Made by a program: the position numbers and the translations under genes
Shown here: piece after piece, positions 16,865-25,463 of the stretch
Layout of the letters: each line of letters opens with the position of its first letter
Numbering within the stretch: the first letter of the stretch is position 1
Virus record (IMG/VR): IMGVR_UViG_3300008110_005229
Location: 1-48,479 of that record
Reading direction: 5' to 3' (one strand)
DNA: 48,479 nucleotides
From: a virus
The notes under the pieces: model-generated
Databases searched by the model: none
Told to the model about the DNA's origin: nothing
Seen by the model: only the letters and a program-made list of their open reading frames with translations

Positions 16865-17298
16865 TGTACAAGTTCTTGGAAGAGCAATCCAGCCAGCGCC
16901 TGAAAAATTGGTATCAATTTAGACAACAGCTAGAAACATCGTCAACACCGCTTGACGATGTAGTCAAATACTTTTCTAAAGTTCCTAAAGTAAAAATCTA
17001 CACTGACCCCTACGACCAATCAACATGGCCCACCGCTTGGGAATTGATTGACGAAAATGAGTACTGCCAATTTAATATAATTTTGGCAATATGCTTCACA
17101 CTCCAACTGATTAAACAGTTCAAAAATATTCAACCATTGATTAAAATAGCGATTGACAAAACTAATAAAGTAGTATATTATTTGTTATTTGTAGATGATA
17201 AGGTTTATGGCCTTGTAGAAGATGAGTGGATTCCTGCTAAAAACCTACCTACAACATTGAATTACTTAAAGATTTATACCATGCCGCCACTCCACTAA
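16864..17298 (+). CDS. Conserved phage hypothetical protein downstream of tail fibre
   Basis: A 144-residue protein. The TGATG overlap at 16864 supports this start. The segments VVKYFSKVPKVKIYTDPYD, TWPTAWELI and YCQFNIILAICFTLQL match a family of unknown function in T4-like cyanophages. Its tight coupling to the fibre gene suggests a tail-fibre assembly or chaperone role, but this is context only. Confidence 0.65.
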   Translation: MYKFLEEQSSQRLKNWYQFRQQLETSSTPLDDVVKYFSKVPKVKIYTDPYDQSTWPTAWELIDENEYCQFNIILAICFTLQLIKQFKNIQPLIKIAIDKTNKVVYYLLFVDDKVYGLVEDEWIPAKNLPTTLNYLKIYTMPPLH

Positions 17299-17366
17299 AT
17301 AGTTTTCTTACTCAGAAAAAGAAAGCTGTCAGTGGCGACAGAAGCATTATTATTAGAGACGGAAAC

Positions 17367-19706
17367 ATGACAAACATAACTGTAATCAAGCGTAGCGGCA
17401 AAAAAGAGCCGCTCACTATCGAAAAATGGCAAAATCAAATTGCTAAAGTATGTCAAGGGATTGCAGATGTTAGTCAAAGTATGATTGAAATCAAAGCCCA
17501 GCCACACTTCTACGACGGCATAACCACAGAAGAAATCGACGGTATCACTCTACGTGCTATTGTTGACCTGATTGATGTTGAATCAAATCCTGACATAGGA
17601 CATGTTAACTATCAATACGTAGCAGGCAAACAACGTTTAAGTATGTTGCGTAAAGATGTATATGGAGATTACCAACCTCCCCACCTCTACGAAATTGTAA
17701 AGAAAAATGTTGGAGTTGGTCTTTATACCGCAGAACTTCTAGAATGGTACAGCGAAGACGACTGGAATCGAATGAATGACATGTTGGAACATGACAAGGA
17801 CGAGCAATACAGTTATGCTGCCATTGAACAATTAATTGAAAAATATTTGGTACGCAATCGTGCGACAAAGGAAATTTATGAAACTCCACAGATTAGATAT
17901 ATGGTTGCAGCCGCTACTGTATTCCATAAAGAAGAACCTAATGCAGCTCGTATGCGCTATATCAAAGAGTATTACAACTGCGCCAGTGATGGTCTTTTTA
18001 CTCTTGCTACTCCTGTACTCGCTGGCCTTGGTACTCCTACCAAACAGTTTAGTTCCTGTGTTCTTATTCGTAGCGATGATGATTTGGACTCTATTTTTGC
18101 CTCTGGGGAAATGATGGCCAAGTATGCCAGCAAACGTGCAGGCATTGGTTTAGAAATTGGACGCTTACGACCACTAGGTAGTCCTATCAGGGGCGGTGAG
18201 ATTATGCACACTGGCATGATACCTTTCCTTAAAAAGTGGTTCGGTGATTTGCGCTCATGCTCACAAGGAGGTATCCGCAATGCAAGTGCTACTGTATTCT
18301 ATCCTATTTGGCATCATCAGTTTGATGATCTTATTGTACTTAAGAACAACCAAGGAACCGAAGAAACCCGGGTCCGTCATATGGATTATGGGGTTGTGCT
18401 GTCAAGTTTCTTCTGGAGAAGATTTAAAAACAAAGAAGACATAACATTCTTTGATCCCAACGAAGTACCCGACCTTTACGAAGCTTTCTATTCAAACACG
18501 GAACGGTTTAACGAACTATACGTCAAGTACGAAAAAACTCCGGGTATTAGAAAGAAAACAATGAGTGCTGAAGAAGTATTCAAAAGCGGTATCCTAAAAG
18601 AACGCACAGATACAGGACGTATCTATCTTGTATTCATTGACAACGTAATGAATCAAGGACCATTTGATACAGAGTATCATACCATTTACCAGAGTAACCT
18701 TTGCTGTGAAATCTTATTACCTACTCGATCTTTCCGTCGTCTCGATGATGATAGTGGCCGTATTGCTTTGTGTACACTTGGTAGTATCAACTGGGGAGCT
18801 TTCAGGAATCCAGAAGATATGCGTAGGGCTTGCCGCATACTTCAGCGTTCTTTATGTAATATTCTTGATTATCAAGACTTTCTGAGTATACAGAGTAAGT
18901 TAAGCAACGATGAGATACAGCCGTTGGGCATTGGAGTTACTAACCTTGCCTACTGGCATGCCAAACGTAACCTCAAGTATGGTGAGAAAGATGCGCTAGC
19001 TGATGTTAAGAGTTGGATGGAGCATCAGGCATACTATCTAACAGAAGCCACAGTTGAACTAGCCAAAGAACGTGGCAAGTGCCTAGACAGTGACAAGACA
19101 TGGTATGGACGAGGCGTGTTCCCCTGGGAGCGCAGAGCACAAGGTGTAAATGAGCTAGCAGATTTTAATCCTGAGCTAGACTGGGAACCACTACGCGAAC
19201 AAATGAAAACCTATGGTGTACGCAATGCTACGTTGATGGCAATTGCACCAGTTGAATCAAGTAGTGTTGTTATAAACAGTACAAACGGCATTGAGCTACC
19301 CATGAGTCTTATCTCAACTAAAGAATCAAAGGCAGGATCATTTACACAGGTTGTGCCCGAATACCATAAGTTGAAAAACAAATATCAACTAATGTGGGAA
19401 CAGAAAGACTGTTCAGGTTATATTAAAACAGCGTCAGTATTGGCTGCGTATGTTGATCAAAGCATTTCAACAAACACATTTTACAATCCTGCACACTTTG
19501 CTGAACGCAAAGTGCCAATTACATTGATTGCTAAAAATCTCATGCAGGCACATTACTGGGGATTGAAAACATTCTACTACAGCTTGATTAACAAACAAGG
19601 TTCTAGAATGCAAGAAGATCAACCAAAACTTAACGGATATCACGAAATAGAATTTAACGGCACGGAGGTCGCTGATTTAGAAGATTGCGAAGCGTGTAAA
19701 TTATGA
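17367..19706 (+). CDS. nrdA: Ribonucleoside-diphosphate reductase class Ia, large subunit
   Basis: A 779-residue protein that reduces ribonucleoside diphosphates to the deoxy forms for phage DNA synthesis. An ATP-cone regulatory domain is at about 5-95. All catalytic residues are visible: C231 in FSSCVL and C469 in ALCTLGS (the redox pair), N444/C446/E448 in NLCCEI, the Tyr737-Tyr738 radical pair in FYYSL, and the C-terminal C774-x2-C777 relay. It overlaps nrdB by ATGA, and a glutaredoxin follows, so electron supply and both subunits are co-expressed. It is full length and intact. Confidence 0.97.
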   Translation: MTNITVIKRSGKKEPLTIEKWQNQIAKVCQGIADVSQSMIEIKAQPHFYDGITTEEIDGITLRAIVDLIDVESNPDIGHVNYQYVAGKQRLSMLRKDVYGDYQPPHLYEIVKKNVGVGLYTAELLEWYSEDDWNRMNDMLEHDKDEQYSYAAIEQLIEKYLVRNRATKEIYETPQIRYMVAAATVFHKEEPNAARMRYIKEYYNCASDGLFTLATPVLAGLGTPTKQFSSCVLIRSDDDLDSIFASGEMMAKYASKRAGIGLEIGRLRPLGSPIRGGEIMHTGMIPFLKKWFGDLRSCSQGGIRNASATVFYPIWHHQFDDLIVLKNNQGTEETRVRHMDYGVVLSSFFWRRFKNKEDITFFDPNEVPDLYEAFYSNTERFNELYVKYEKTPGIRKKTMSAEEVFKSGILKERTDTGRIYLVFIDNVMNQGPFDTEYHTIYQSNLCCEILLPTRSFRRLDDDSGRIALCTLGSINWGAFRNPEDMRRACRILQRSLCNILDYQDFLSIQSKLSNDEIQPLGIGVTNLAYWHAKRNLKYGEKDALADVKSWMEHQAYYLTEATVELAKERGKCLDSDKTWYGRGVFPWERRAQGVNELADFNPELDWEPLREQMKTYGVRNATLMAIAPVESSSVVINSTNGIELPMSLISTKESKAGSFTQVVPEYHKLKNKYQLMWEQKDCSGYIKTASVLAAYVDQSISTNTFYNPAHFAERKVPITLIAKNLMQAHYWGLKTFYYSLINKQGSRMQEDQPKLNGYHEIEFNGTEVADLEDCEACKL

Positions 19707-20803
19707 GCAAACAACAATACAACCTAAACACAAAAACAGATTATCTTCAACGTAAAATGTTTCTTGACCCAGAAGGTCCTGTAACCATACAACGATTTGA
19801 AGAAGTAAAATATAAAAAGATTGCAGACTTTGATGCCACAGCACGTGGCTTCTTTTGGCAACCAGAAGAAGTAACTCTTACCAAAGACAGCAATGACTTT
19901 AAAGAAGCCAGTGATGCTGTCAAGCACATCTTCACTAGTAACTTGCTACGTCAGACAGCATTGGATAGTTTACAAGGCCGTGGACCTACACAGGTATTCA
20001 CTCCTGTGTGCAGTCTCCCAGAAGTAGAAGCACTGATGTACAACTGGGGTTTCTTTGAAACTAACATTCACAGCAAGAGCTACAGTCACATTATTCGTAA
20101 CATCTACAATGTGCCAAAGGATGTGTTTAACACTATTCACGACACTAAAGAAATAGTAGACATGGCCAGTAGTGTTGGGGCGTATTACGATAAGCTACAT
20201 CTAATTAACTGTCTAAAAGAAACTGGCGAAAAGATAGACGAAGCAGTTCATATCAAAGCAATTTGGATGGCACTGAACGCCAGCTATGCATTGGAAGCAT
20301 TCCGCTTTATGGTTAGCTTTGCTACAAGTTTGGCCATGGTTGAGAACAAGATCTTTATTGGTAACGGCAACATCATCAGTCTAATCCTGCAAGACGAATT
20401 GTTACACAAAGGTTGGACTGCATACTTGATCAATCAAGTGGTCAAAGAAGACAGTCGCTTTGCTCAAGCCAAGGTTGAATGTGAAGCAGAAGTATATAAG
20501 ATGTACATGGATGTTATCCGTGAAGAAAAAGAATGGGCTGACTATTTGTTTAAGATGGGCCCAGTTATCGGATTAAATGCCAATATTCTCAAAGACTTTG
20601 TAGACTACACTGCACTAGGTGCGCTGAAAGATATTGGTATCAAATACAATCATCCTGCTCCAAAGTCTACACCTATTCCCTGGTTCAACAAACACAGTGA
20701 CACCAGCAAGAAACAAACTGCTCTACAAGAAAATGAAAGTACCAATTATGTTATTGGTGTAATGAGCGACAGTATTAACTACGACGAATTACCGGCATTA
20801 TAA
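19703..20803 (+). CDS. nrdB: Ribonucleoside-diphosphate reductase class Ia, small subunit
   Basis: A 366-residue radical-generating subunit. Visible elements are EEVTLTKD (first Asp ligand), H123 and radical Tyr127 in IHSKSY, the Glu in AMVEN, and the DELLH pair (Glu, His). One oddity: the Glu before His123 is E119, four residues away (FETNIH), whereas the E. coli enzyme has Glu-x-x-His; T120 sits at the expected place. This may be a variant of marine enzymes, with the helix still placing the Glu near the metal. It is translationally coupled to nrdA. Confidence 0.95.
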   Translation: MSKQQYNLNTKTDYLQRKMFLDPEGPVTIQRFEEVKYKKIADFDATARGFFWQPEEVTLTKDSNDFKEASDAVKHIFTSNLLRQTALDSLQGRGPTQVFTPVCSLPEVEALMYNWGFFETNIHSKSYSHIIRNIYNVPKDVFNTIHDTKEIVDMASSVGAYYDKLHLINCLKETGEKIDEAVHIKAIWMALNASYALEAFRFMVSFATSLAMVENKIFIGNGNIISLILQDELLHKGWTAYLINQVVKEDSRFAQAKVECEAEVYKMYMDVIREEKEWADYLFKMGPVIGLNANILKDFVDYTALGALKDIGIKYNHPAPKSTPIPWFNKHSDTSKKQTALQENESTNYVIGVMSDSINYDELPAL

Positions 20804-20813
20804 GGAAATAAAA

Positions 20814-21044
20814 ATGAAAGCTATTGTATGGAGTAAATATCAGTGCCCGTTTTGTGATCAAGCTAAAGCCCTGTTAAAACAAAAAGGCATTGCGTTTGAA
20901 GAAAAGAAAATTGGCGATGGGTACACTAAAGAAGACCTATTAGAAGCAGTACCAACAGCTAGAACTGTCCCGCAGATATTTCTAGGTGAACAGCTCATTG
21001 GTGGGTTTACAGAATTGAAAAGACATTTAGAAGAGGCAGCGTAA
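20814..21044 (+). CDS. Glutaredoxin
   Basis: A 76-residue thioredoxin-fold protein with CPFC active site (C11, C14), the TVPQIF cis-proline loop and a GGFTEL glutathione-binding end. It probably feeds electrons to the ribonucleotide reductase encoded just upstream, like T4 nrdC or bacterial NrdH/GrxC. The ribosome site is AAGGAA, and the stop overlaps the next start as TAATG. Confidence 0.93.
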   Translation: MKAIVWSKYQCPFCDQAKALLKQKGIAFEEKKIGDGYTKEDLLEAVPTARTVPQIFLGEQLIGGFTELKRHLEEAA

Positions 21045-21361
21045 TGCTATTAGAAAAATCAAAATTTACAGACAGTGACGTAGTTAGTTTTAAACTGATC
21101 AACGGAGATGAAATTATTGGCAAGTATGCCAAAGAAGACATGGTCAGCTACACTATTAATAGACCAGTCATGCTAGCAATGACTCCAAAAGGTCCAGCTA
21201 TGGCTCCTATTATGATGACAGTGAACCCTGACAAAGACTACACAATAAATAAATCAGCAGTGATGTTCAGCGGCGAAACTGTTAAAGAAATTGCTGAACA
21301 GTACATATTCCAGACCACAGGTATTCAACCTGTAAGTGCTGGCAGCATTGTAACAGGATAA
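21044..21361 (+). CDS. Sm-like small beta protein of marine phages
   Basis: A 105-residue protein: VVSFKLINGDEIIGKYAKED... then RPVMLAMTPKGPAMAPIMM and a short C-terminal helix. The five-strand pattern with a GDEIIGK turn looks like an Sm/SH3-type barrel. Similar proteins follow nrd genes in T4-like cyanophages. RNA or protein binding is possible. It is coupled to the glutaredoxin gene by TAATG. Confidence 0.6.
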   Translation: MLLEKSKFTDSDVVSFKLINGDEIIGKYAKEDMVSYTINRPVMLAMTPKGPAMAPIMMTVNPDKDYTINKSAVMFSGETVKEIAEQYIFQTTGIQPVSAGSIVTG

Positions 21362-21365
21362 TATT

Positions 21366-22019
21366 ATGGCAGTGACTTTTACCGCATCTCAAGCTATTTT
21401 AGCTGTACAAGCAACTGCTCTCGCAGCTGAAGCTACTACTGCGGGGTTAACAGCTCTTGCCACTGCCTTAACTAATTTATCTACAGAGATAACACAGACA
21501 CTTACTGAACAAGAATTTTTTGGTGGTGGCACAACTACCTATACAGCTGGCGGCGGCAGTGGAACTGATTATGATTCAGCAGCTCTAGTATGGACACAAA
21601 CTTTAAACTCTGCGGCAAATATTATACAGTCAAGAAATTCTAATTTTATTAAAGCTTCTCTTTCTGCTATTGAAACAGACATTGATGCCGTTGCCACAGA
21701 TATTGATACTATGGCTGCTAATTCTACAATTATTAAAGATAAACAATCAGTCATAGCTGACAAGCAAACTGTAATAGCTGATAAAACTAGTTCAATTGAA
21801 ACCTATCAAAAGAAACTCAAAGAGCTAGGCGAAACATCTGGCATACGAAGCAGAGGTCCTTTTGAAGCATGGGGTAATATTTCTACATACAAGTATCTAA
21901 TTGAGCAGGCCAAGATACTTGACTCTGCAGACAATGCAACCCCAGAGAAACAAACACAGGCATTGGCCGCAGTTAAAAACTATACTGACGCTATTAACGG
22001 TAGGTTCAAGGAGTTCTAA
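21366..22019 (+). CDS. Ala/Thr-rich coiled-coil virion protein
   Basis: A 217-residue protein with Ala/Thr-rich helices, a Gly-rich turn (GGGTTTYTAGGGSG) near residue 60, and a repeated DKQ.VIADKQ/T motif in a coiled coil at about 120-145. The next gene, a PAAR protein, starts at its last base. A tail or baseplate-linked role is likely by context. I do not recognise the family. Confidence 0.55.
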   Translation: MAVTFTASQAILAVQATALAAEATTAGLTALATALTNLSTEITQTLTEQEFFGGGTTTYTAGGGSGTDYDSAALVWTQTLNSAANIIQSRNSNFIKASLSAIETDIDAVATDIDTMAANSTIIKDKQSVIADKQTVIADKTSSIETYQKKLKELGETSGIRSRGPFEAWGNISTYKYLIEQAKILDSADNATPEKQTQALAAVKNYTDAINGRFKEF

Positions 22020-22324
22020 TGCCAGGCGTTGCAAGACAAGGCGATTCAACAACCACAGGACACGGATGTGATGGTTCTACAACAATCACAGGCCCTACTG
22101 GTGCAGGCGCCAAAGTCTTTGCCAACGGCATTCCAATAGAGTGCAAAGGTAACCCCACAGTAGTACATAGATATGGCGGCCGCAGATGCTCTGCACAGCA
22201 TCAGGCTGCTATAAACGCAGGATCGCCAAATGTGTTTGTTGGCGGTGTAGCAGTGGCCAGGATAGGCGATTCCACAGACGGTGGCGCAATCAGTTCTGGA
22301 TCAGGAAATGTCATAGCCAATTGA
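22019..22324 (+). CDS. PAAR-repeat tail-spike tip protein
   Basis: A 101-residue protein that caps the central membrane-piercing spike. It has the PAAR pattern: MPGVARQGDS at the start, TTGHGC, then FANGIPIECKGN, and FVGGVAVARIGDSTDGG. His and Cys residues in the loops can bind the metal at the tip. T4 gp5.4 is the counterpart. It is coupled to the upstream coiled-coil gene. Confidence 0.88.
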   Translation: MPGVARQGDSTTTGHGCDGSTTITGPTGAGAKVFANGIPIECKGNPTVVHRYGGRRCSAQHQAAINAGSPNVFVGGVAVARIGDSTDGGAISSGSGNVIAN

Positions 22325-22325
22325 C

Positions 22326-22352
22326 TTGACAAGTTCTCTTTTTTTCTATAAT
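22326..22352 (+). promoter_or_regulatory. Sigma70-type promoter with short spacer
   Basis: TTGACA (22326-22331) and TATAAT (22347-22352) are both perfect, but the spacer is 15 bp; the overlapping TTGACT at 22321 would give 20. The ATG at 22361 is nine bases past the -10, so the mRNA would have almost no leader. Confidence 0.6.
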
Positions 22353-22360
22353 ATTAGCAC

Positions 22361-22867
22361 ATGAACATCTATATTGATATGGACGACGTTGTCGCCGATT
22401 GGATGCCCGCCGCAAGGGCAATAGTTAATCGCAACTGGAATTATGGAGAACGTATTCCGGACAGTGATTGGAATAAGGTAAAAGCCAAAGAAAGATTCTA
22501 TAGGCATTTGCCATTGAAGGAAGGCGCACATGATCTAGTTAACTGGTGCAGACTGTACCATGCTAGGACTAGATGCGGTCTTTTCTTTTTAACAGCACTA
22601 CCACATGACAATTCTATGCCCTGGGCGGCACAGGATAAAGTATGGTGGGCTAACGAACATTTCCCGGGAATACCTGTATTTTTTGGACCTTACAGCTATG
22701 ATAAGTGGCAGCATTGTAAGAGTCCAAAAGACATACTTATAGATGATAGAACTAGCAACATTACAGAATGGACTAGAGCAGGAGGTAGGGGATTTCTTTA
22801 CAGAAATTGGCCCGAATGTAAAATTTGGTTAGATAATATTTTAGCCGAAGATTTAGCTGATAATTAA
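22361..22867 (+). CDS. HAD-family 5'-nucleotidase-like protein
   Basis: A 168-residue protein. Motif I is DMDDVVADW (D7, D9); LTALP gives motif II; the Lys in SPKDILIDDRTSN and its DD give motifs III/IV. This is the arrangement of 5'(3')-deoxyribonucleotidases, which strip phosphate from dNMPs. It fits a nucleotide-pool role next to the reductase genes. It is transcribed from its own promoter with almost no leader. Confidence 0.78.
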   Translation: MNIYIDMDDVVADWMPAARAIVNRNWNYGERIPDSDWNKVKAKERFYRHLPLKEGAHDLVNWCRLYHARTRCGLFFLTALPHDNSMPWAAQDKVWWANEHFPGIPVFFGPYSYDKWQHCKSPKDILIDDRTSNITEWTRAGGRGFLYRNWPECKIWLDNILAEDLADN

Positions 22868-22884
22868 AATACAAGGAGATTATT

Positions 22885-23079
22885 ATGGCAGCAAATAGAT
22901 ATACAGAATTCGCAAAATTAGTAGAGGCAATGGAAGGTGACTTCGAAAAGTTCTACGACAAAGAAGTAGGTGCCGCTGGTACTCGTGTACGTAAACATTT
23001 GCAGGAACTTTCAAAGCTCTGCAAAGAAGTGCGTAACGATGTTACCGCAGTTAAGAACGCTCGCAAAGAAGCCAAATAA
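22885..23079 (+). CDS. Histone H1-like (Hc1-type) nucleoid protein
   Basis: A 64-residue basic protein with an AAGGAG ribosome site. The segments FAKLVEAMEGDFEKFYDKEV, AAGTRVRKHLQEL and CKEVRNDV match the chlamydial Hc1/bacterial histone H1-like domain (pattern FYDK...AAGTR.RK..QE). Such proteins bind and condense DNA. Here it could help pack phage DNA or remodel the host nucleoid. Confidence 0.75.
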   Translation: MAANRYTEFAKLVEAMEGDFEKFYDKEVGAAGTRVRKHLQELSKLCKEVRNDVTAVKNARKEAK

Positions 23080-23082
23080 TGG

Positions 23083-23090
23083 AATAAATA
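23083..23090 (+). promoter_or_regulatory. T4-type late promoter variant, AATAAATA
   Basis: One mismatch to TATAAATA. It lies only 5 bp before the ATG at 23095, so it either makes a leaderless iscU message or serves no purpose. Confidence 0.35.
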
Positions 23091-23094
23091 CTGT

Positions 23095-23481
23095 ATGGCA
23101 TACAGTAATCAAGTAATCGATCATTACGAAAATCCCCGCAACGTAGGGTCGTTTGAAAAAGGCGACCCTACAGTTGGCACAGGGATGGTCGGTGCACCTG
23201 CGTGTGGTGATGTAATGAAACTACAAATAAAGGTCGATGATGATACAGGTATTATTACAGATGCAAAGTTTAAGACTTATGGTTGCGGAAGTGCTATTGC
23301 AAGTAGTTCATTGGTCACTGAATGGCTTAAAGGCAAAACACTTGACCAAGCAGGACAAATTAAGAATAGTGAGATTGCAACAGAGCTTGCACTCCCTCCG
23401 GTCAAAATACATTGTTCTATTCTAGCAGAAGATGCTATCAAAGCAGCCGTACATGATTATAAAGAAAGGCATGCCAAATAA
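23095..23481 (+). CDS. iscU: IscU-type Fe-S cluster scaffold
   Basis: A full-length 128-residue scaffold on which iron-sulfur clusters are built. C37 and D39 (GAPACGD), C64 (TYGCGSA) and the Cys in KIHCSI are the three cluster Cys plus the Asp. LPPVK is the Hsp70-binding motif recognised by HscA in bacteria. A phage scaffold could take sulfur from the host cysteine desulfurase. It is coupled by TAATG to an SGNH gene and lies close to an IscA-type gene, so a small assembly module is likely. Confidence 0.93.
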   Translation: MAYSNQVIDHYENPRNVGSFEKGDPTVGTGMVGAPACGDVMKLQIKVDDDTGIITDAKFKTYGCGSAIASSSLVTEWLKGKTLDQAGQIKNSEIATELALPPVKIHCSILAEDAIKAAVHDYKERHAK

Positions 23482-24287
23482 TGAATGTGTTAATTGGCAT
23501 AGGCGATAGCTGGACCTCAGGTATTGGTGGTATACCAGACTACGAAAAACCTGCTAATTATCCCGACGACCGAAATTATTTTTATTGGCATGGCGAAGAC
23601 CTTGATAAAATTCCAAATTATATTAATAAAGAATTAACATCGTCTTGGGTTAACAAATTAGCATCCAAGTTAAATGTTGTTCCTATTAATCTAGGAGTAC
23701 CTGGATCAGGTAACAAAGGATCTATAAAATCGTTACATTTAAATGATATTGCATGGAATAATATAAATGGTGGCTACCTAATATACATGCTGTCAACAAG
23801 AATTAGATTTGATTTATTTGATCGTAGCGATATAGAAGAATTACAAAACTCACACCAACGACCATTCTATACAATTACTCTACCTGATGAAGAAGCAGAC
23901 CCTGTATCATATGAAAAACATACTTGGTGGTATAAAAACATTTATTCTGAATCAATAGCGAACAATACAACTATAATGAGTATTTTAGAAGCACAGCATG
24001 TATCAAAATTAAAAAATTTAAAATTTTATTTTTGTTTTGCATTCGAAGATTGTAGTGAATTAATGAACACTAACAAACTTTCTTCAAAGATTGATTGGGA
24101 TCGATGTCTCACAAAAAATACATCATTCTTAAAAATTTTAGCAGATCTTCAGAATACGCCCGACATCATAGAATACTATAATCAATTAAATAATTCTACT
24201 GAATATATTAGTAAATGTGGTCATCCTACTAGTAATGGATATAGTTACATAGCTGACTACATGTTTGATCAAATAATTGAAAAATGA
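23481..24287 (+). CDS. SGNH/GDSL-like hydrolase
   Basis: A 268-residue protein. Block I is GIGDSWTSG, an LGVPGSGN stretch fits the Gly/Asn oxyanion part, and CGHPTSNGYSYIADYMFDQI near the C terminus gives the catalytic His. It is likely an esterase or acyl-hydrolase, perhaps acting on a surface glycan or lipid. Its base composition is more AT-rich than its neighbours and it splits the iscU and iscA genes, which suggests a later insertion. Similar proteins occur singly in marine phages. Confidence 0.65.
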   Translation: MNVLIGIGDSWTSGIGGIPDYEKPANYPDDRNYFYWHGEDLDKIPNYINKELTSSWVNKLASKLNVVPINLGVPGSGNKGSIKSLHLNDIAWNNINGGYLIYMLSTRIRFDLFDRSDIEELQNSHQRPFYTITLPDEEADPVSYEKHTWWYKNIYSESIANNTTIMSILEAQHVSKLKNLKFYFCFAFEDCSELMNTNKLSSKIDWDRCLTKNTSFLKILADLQNTPDIIEYYNQLNNSTEYISKCGHPTSNGYSYIADYMFDQIIEK

Positions 24288-24610
24288 TTACCGTGACCAA
24301 CACAGCGGCTAAAAAAGTCAAGCAAAACCTAGAACGCCGAGGTAAGGGTGTAGGTATACGATTGGGTGTAAGAACTACAGGATGCAGTGGGCTTGCTTAC
24401 ACACTAGAATATGTTGACAGTTATACTGCTGAAGAAGGTATAACTAATTTTGCCCAACCAGATTTTGTAGTATTAGTTGATGCAAAGTCTCTAGCATACT
24501 TACAAGGACTTACAGTTGATTGGGTTCGAAACGGACTCAATGAAGGATTTGAATTCCGCAATCCAAACGAACGTGATCGTTGCGGCTGCGGGGAAAGTTT
24601 TAGAGTATGA
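24284..24610 (+). CDS. IscA/HesB-type Fe-S carrier
   Basis: A 108-residue A-type carrier. C34 in TTGCSGLAY and C100/C102 in the C-terminal CGCGESF are the three conserved cysteines that hold a cluster or iron. It has the usual N-terminal TNTAAKKVKQ start and normal length. A-type carriers are known in marine phages; having one within 1 kb of an IscU is less usual. It overlaps its neighbours by 4 bp on each side. Confidence 0.92.
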   Translation: MITVTNTAAKKVKQNLERRGKGVGIRLGVRTTGCSGLAYTLEYVDSYTAEEGITNFAQPDFVVLVDAKSLAYLQGLTVDWVRNGLNEGFEFRNPNERDRCGCGESFRV

Positions 24611-24945
24611 CAAAGTATTGGGCAAGAGAAGATACACAATATTGGATAGCACAGCTAGAAAATCGTTTGGAAGATATAGATTATTATTTGAATCGCACAG
24701 TTGAATGGTGTGAAAACAACGGATACTGGGATCAAGAAAAAGTTTTCAGTTTGGCATTTGTTACAGTACTTTGGGTATGTCATATGCGAAACGAAGACGT
24801 AAGCCGACAGGAAATCTACGAACTTTTGGGTATAGAAGATTACTATAACTGTGAAGATCATGTGATGGAATTGGGCGATAAACTCAGTGGAATGGACTGG
24901 GAAGAGATGCTTTGTTTGGTTGCAGAAACTTTTTCAAAAGACTAG
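24607..24945 (+). CDS. Hypothetical acidic protein
   Basis: A 112-residue acidic helical protein, rich in Trp and Tyr, with four scattered cysteines but no paired motif. It overlaps iscA by ATGA and ends just before a promoter. The position suggests co-expression with the Fe-S genes, but I do not recognise the family. Confidence 0.6.
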   Translation: MTKYWAREDTQYWIAQLENRLEDIDYYLNRTVEWCENNGYWDQEKVFSLAFVTVLWVCHMRNEDVSRQEIYELLGIEDYYNCEDHVMELGDKLSGMDWEEMLCLVAETFSKD

Positions 24946-24971
24946 ACAAATTCCTAAAAAGAAGTTACAAT
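24943..24971 (+). promoter_or_regulatory. Sigma70-type promoter
   Basis: TAGACA (24943-24948), 17 bp spacer, TACAAT (24966-24971): 5 of 6 in each box. It lies 31 bp upstream of the gene at 25002. Confidence 0.65.
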
Positions 24972-25001
24972 ACGAGCTGTGTTTAACTTTAGGAGTTTGA
25001 T

Positions 25002-25403
25002 TTGTCAATGCATTTAGAAGGCCCGTGGCTCAGTACTACAGGCAAACGAAAAGGTAAACAAAAGTTTGCATCTGCTGATGCCAAACGAAAGAGTGAACAA
25101 TTGGACAAAGAATGGAAAGAGCTTCAAAAACGTTGGGGTGTTGAAGCAGAAGAAAAGAAACGTGTTCGTGCATTGTCTGCACCTGCACTAGGTAGTTCGG
25201 GTTATTCTTTGAGAATTCCCGAAGGACGTAATACTACTGCTCATATCAAGAGCGTAGACACTGGTTTGGGCAATGCTGTATTAAAGCCAGCCAAACAGTA
25301 TACCGGTACCAAAGTTAAGGGTATCGCTACTATGCATAAATCTAATGCTGTACCTGTTTTTTCCGACGAAGAGGCAGTGGACATTAGTAAAATGCGTAGA
25401 TAA
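25002..25403 (+). CDS. Conserved phage hypothetical protein
   Basis: A 133-residue basic protein. I prefer the TTG start at 25002, six bases after AGGAG, over the ATG at 25008, which is 12 away. A LSTTGKRKGKQKF opening, a KELQKRWG helix and a C-terminal QYTGTKVKGIATMHKSNAVP block match a protein found widely in marine phages. The function is not known. Confidence 0.65.
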   Translation: MSMHLEGPWLSTTGKRKGKQKFASADAKRKSEQLDKEWKELQKRWGVEAEEKKRVRALSAPALGSSGYSLRIPEGRNTTAHIKSVDTGLGNAVLKPAKQYTGTKVKGIATMHKSNAVPVFSDEEAVDISKMRR

Positions 25404-25463
25404 TACTGATGTAAATAAGTTGCTGATTCGTTGATCAGTTAATCCCGCGTAAAGGAGAAAGAA

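Noticed and set aside
17326-17341. Small hairpin CTGTC/GACAG before nrdA as a nucleotide riboswitch
   Set aside because: Only five pairs, with no further structure or conserved sequence.
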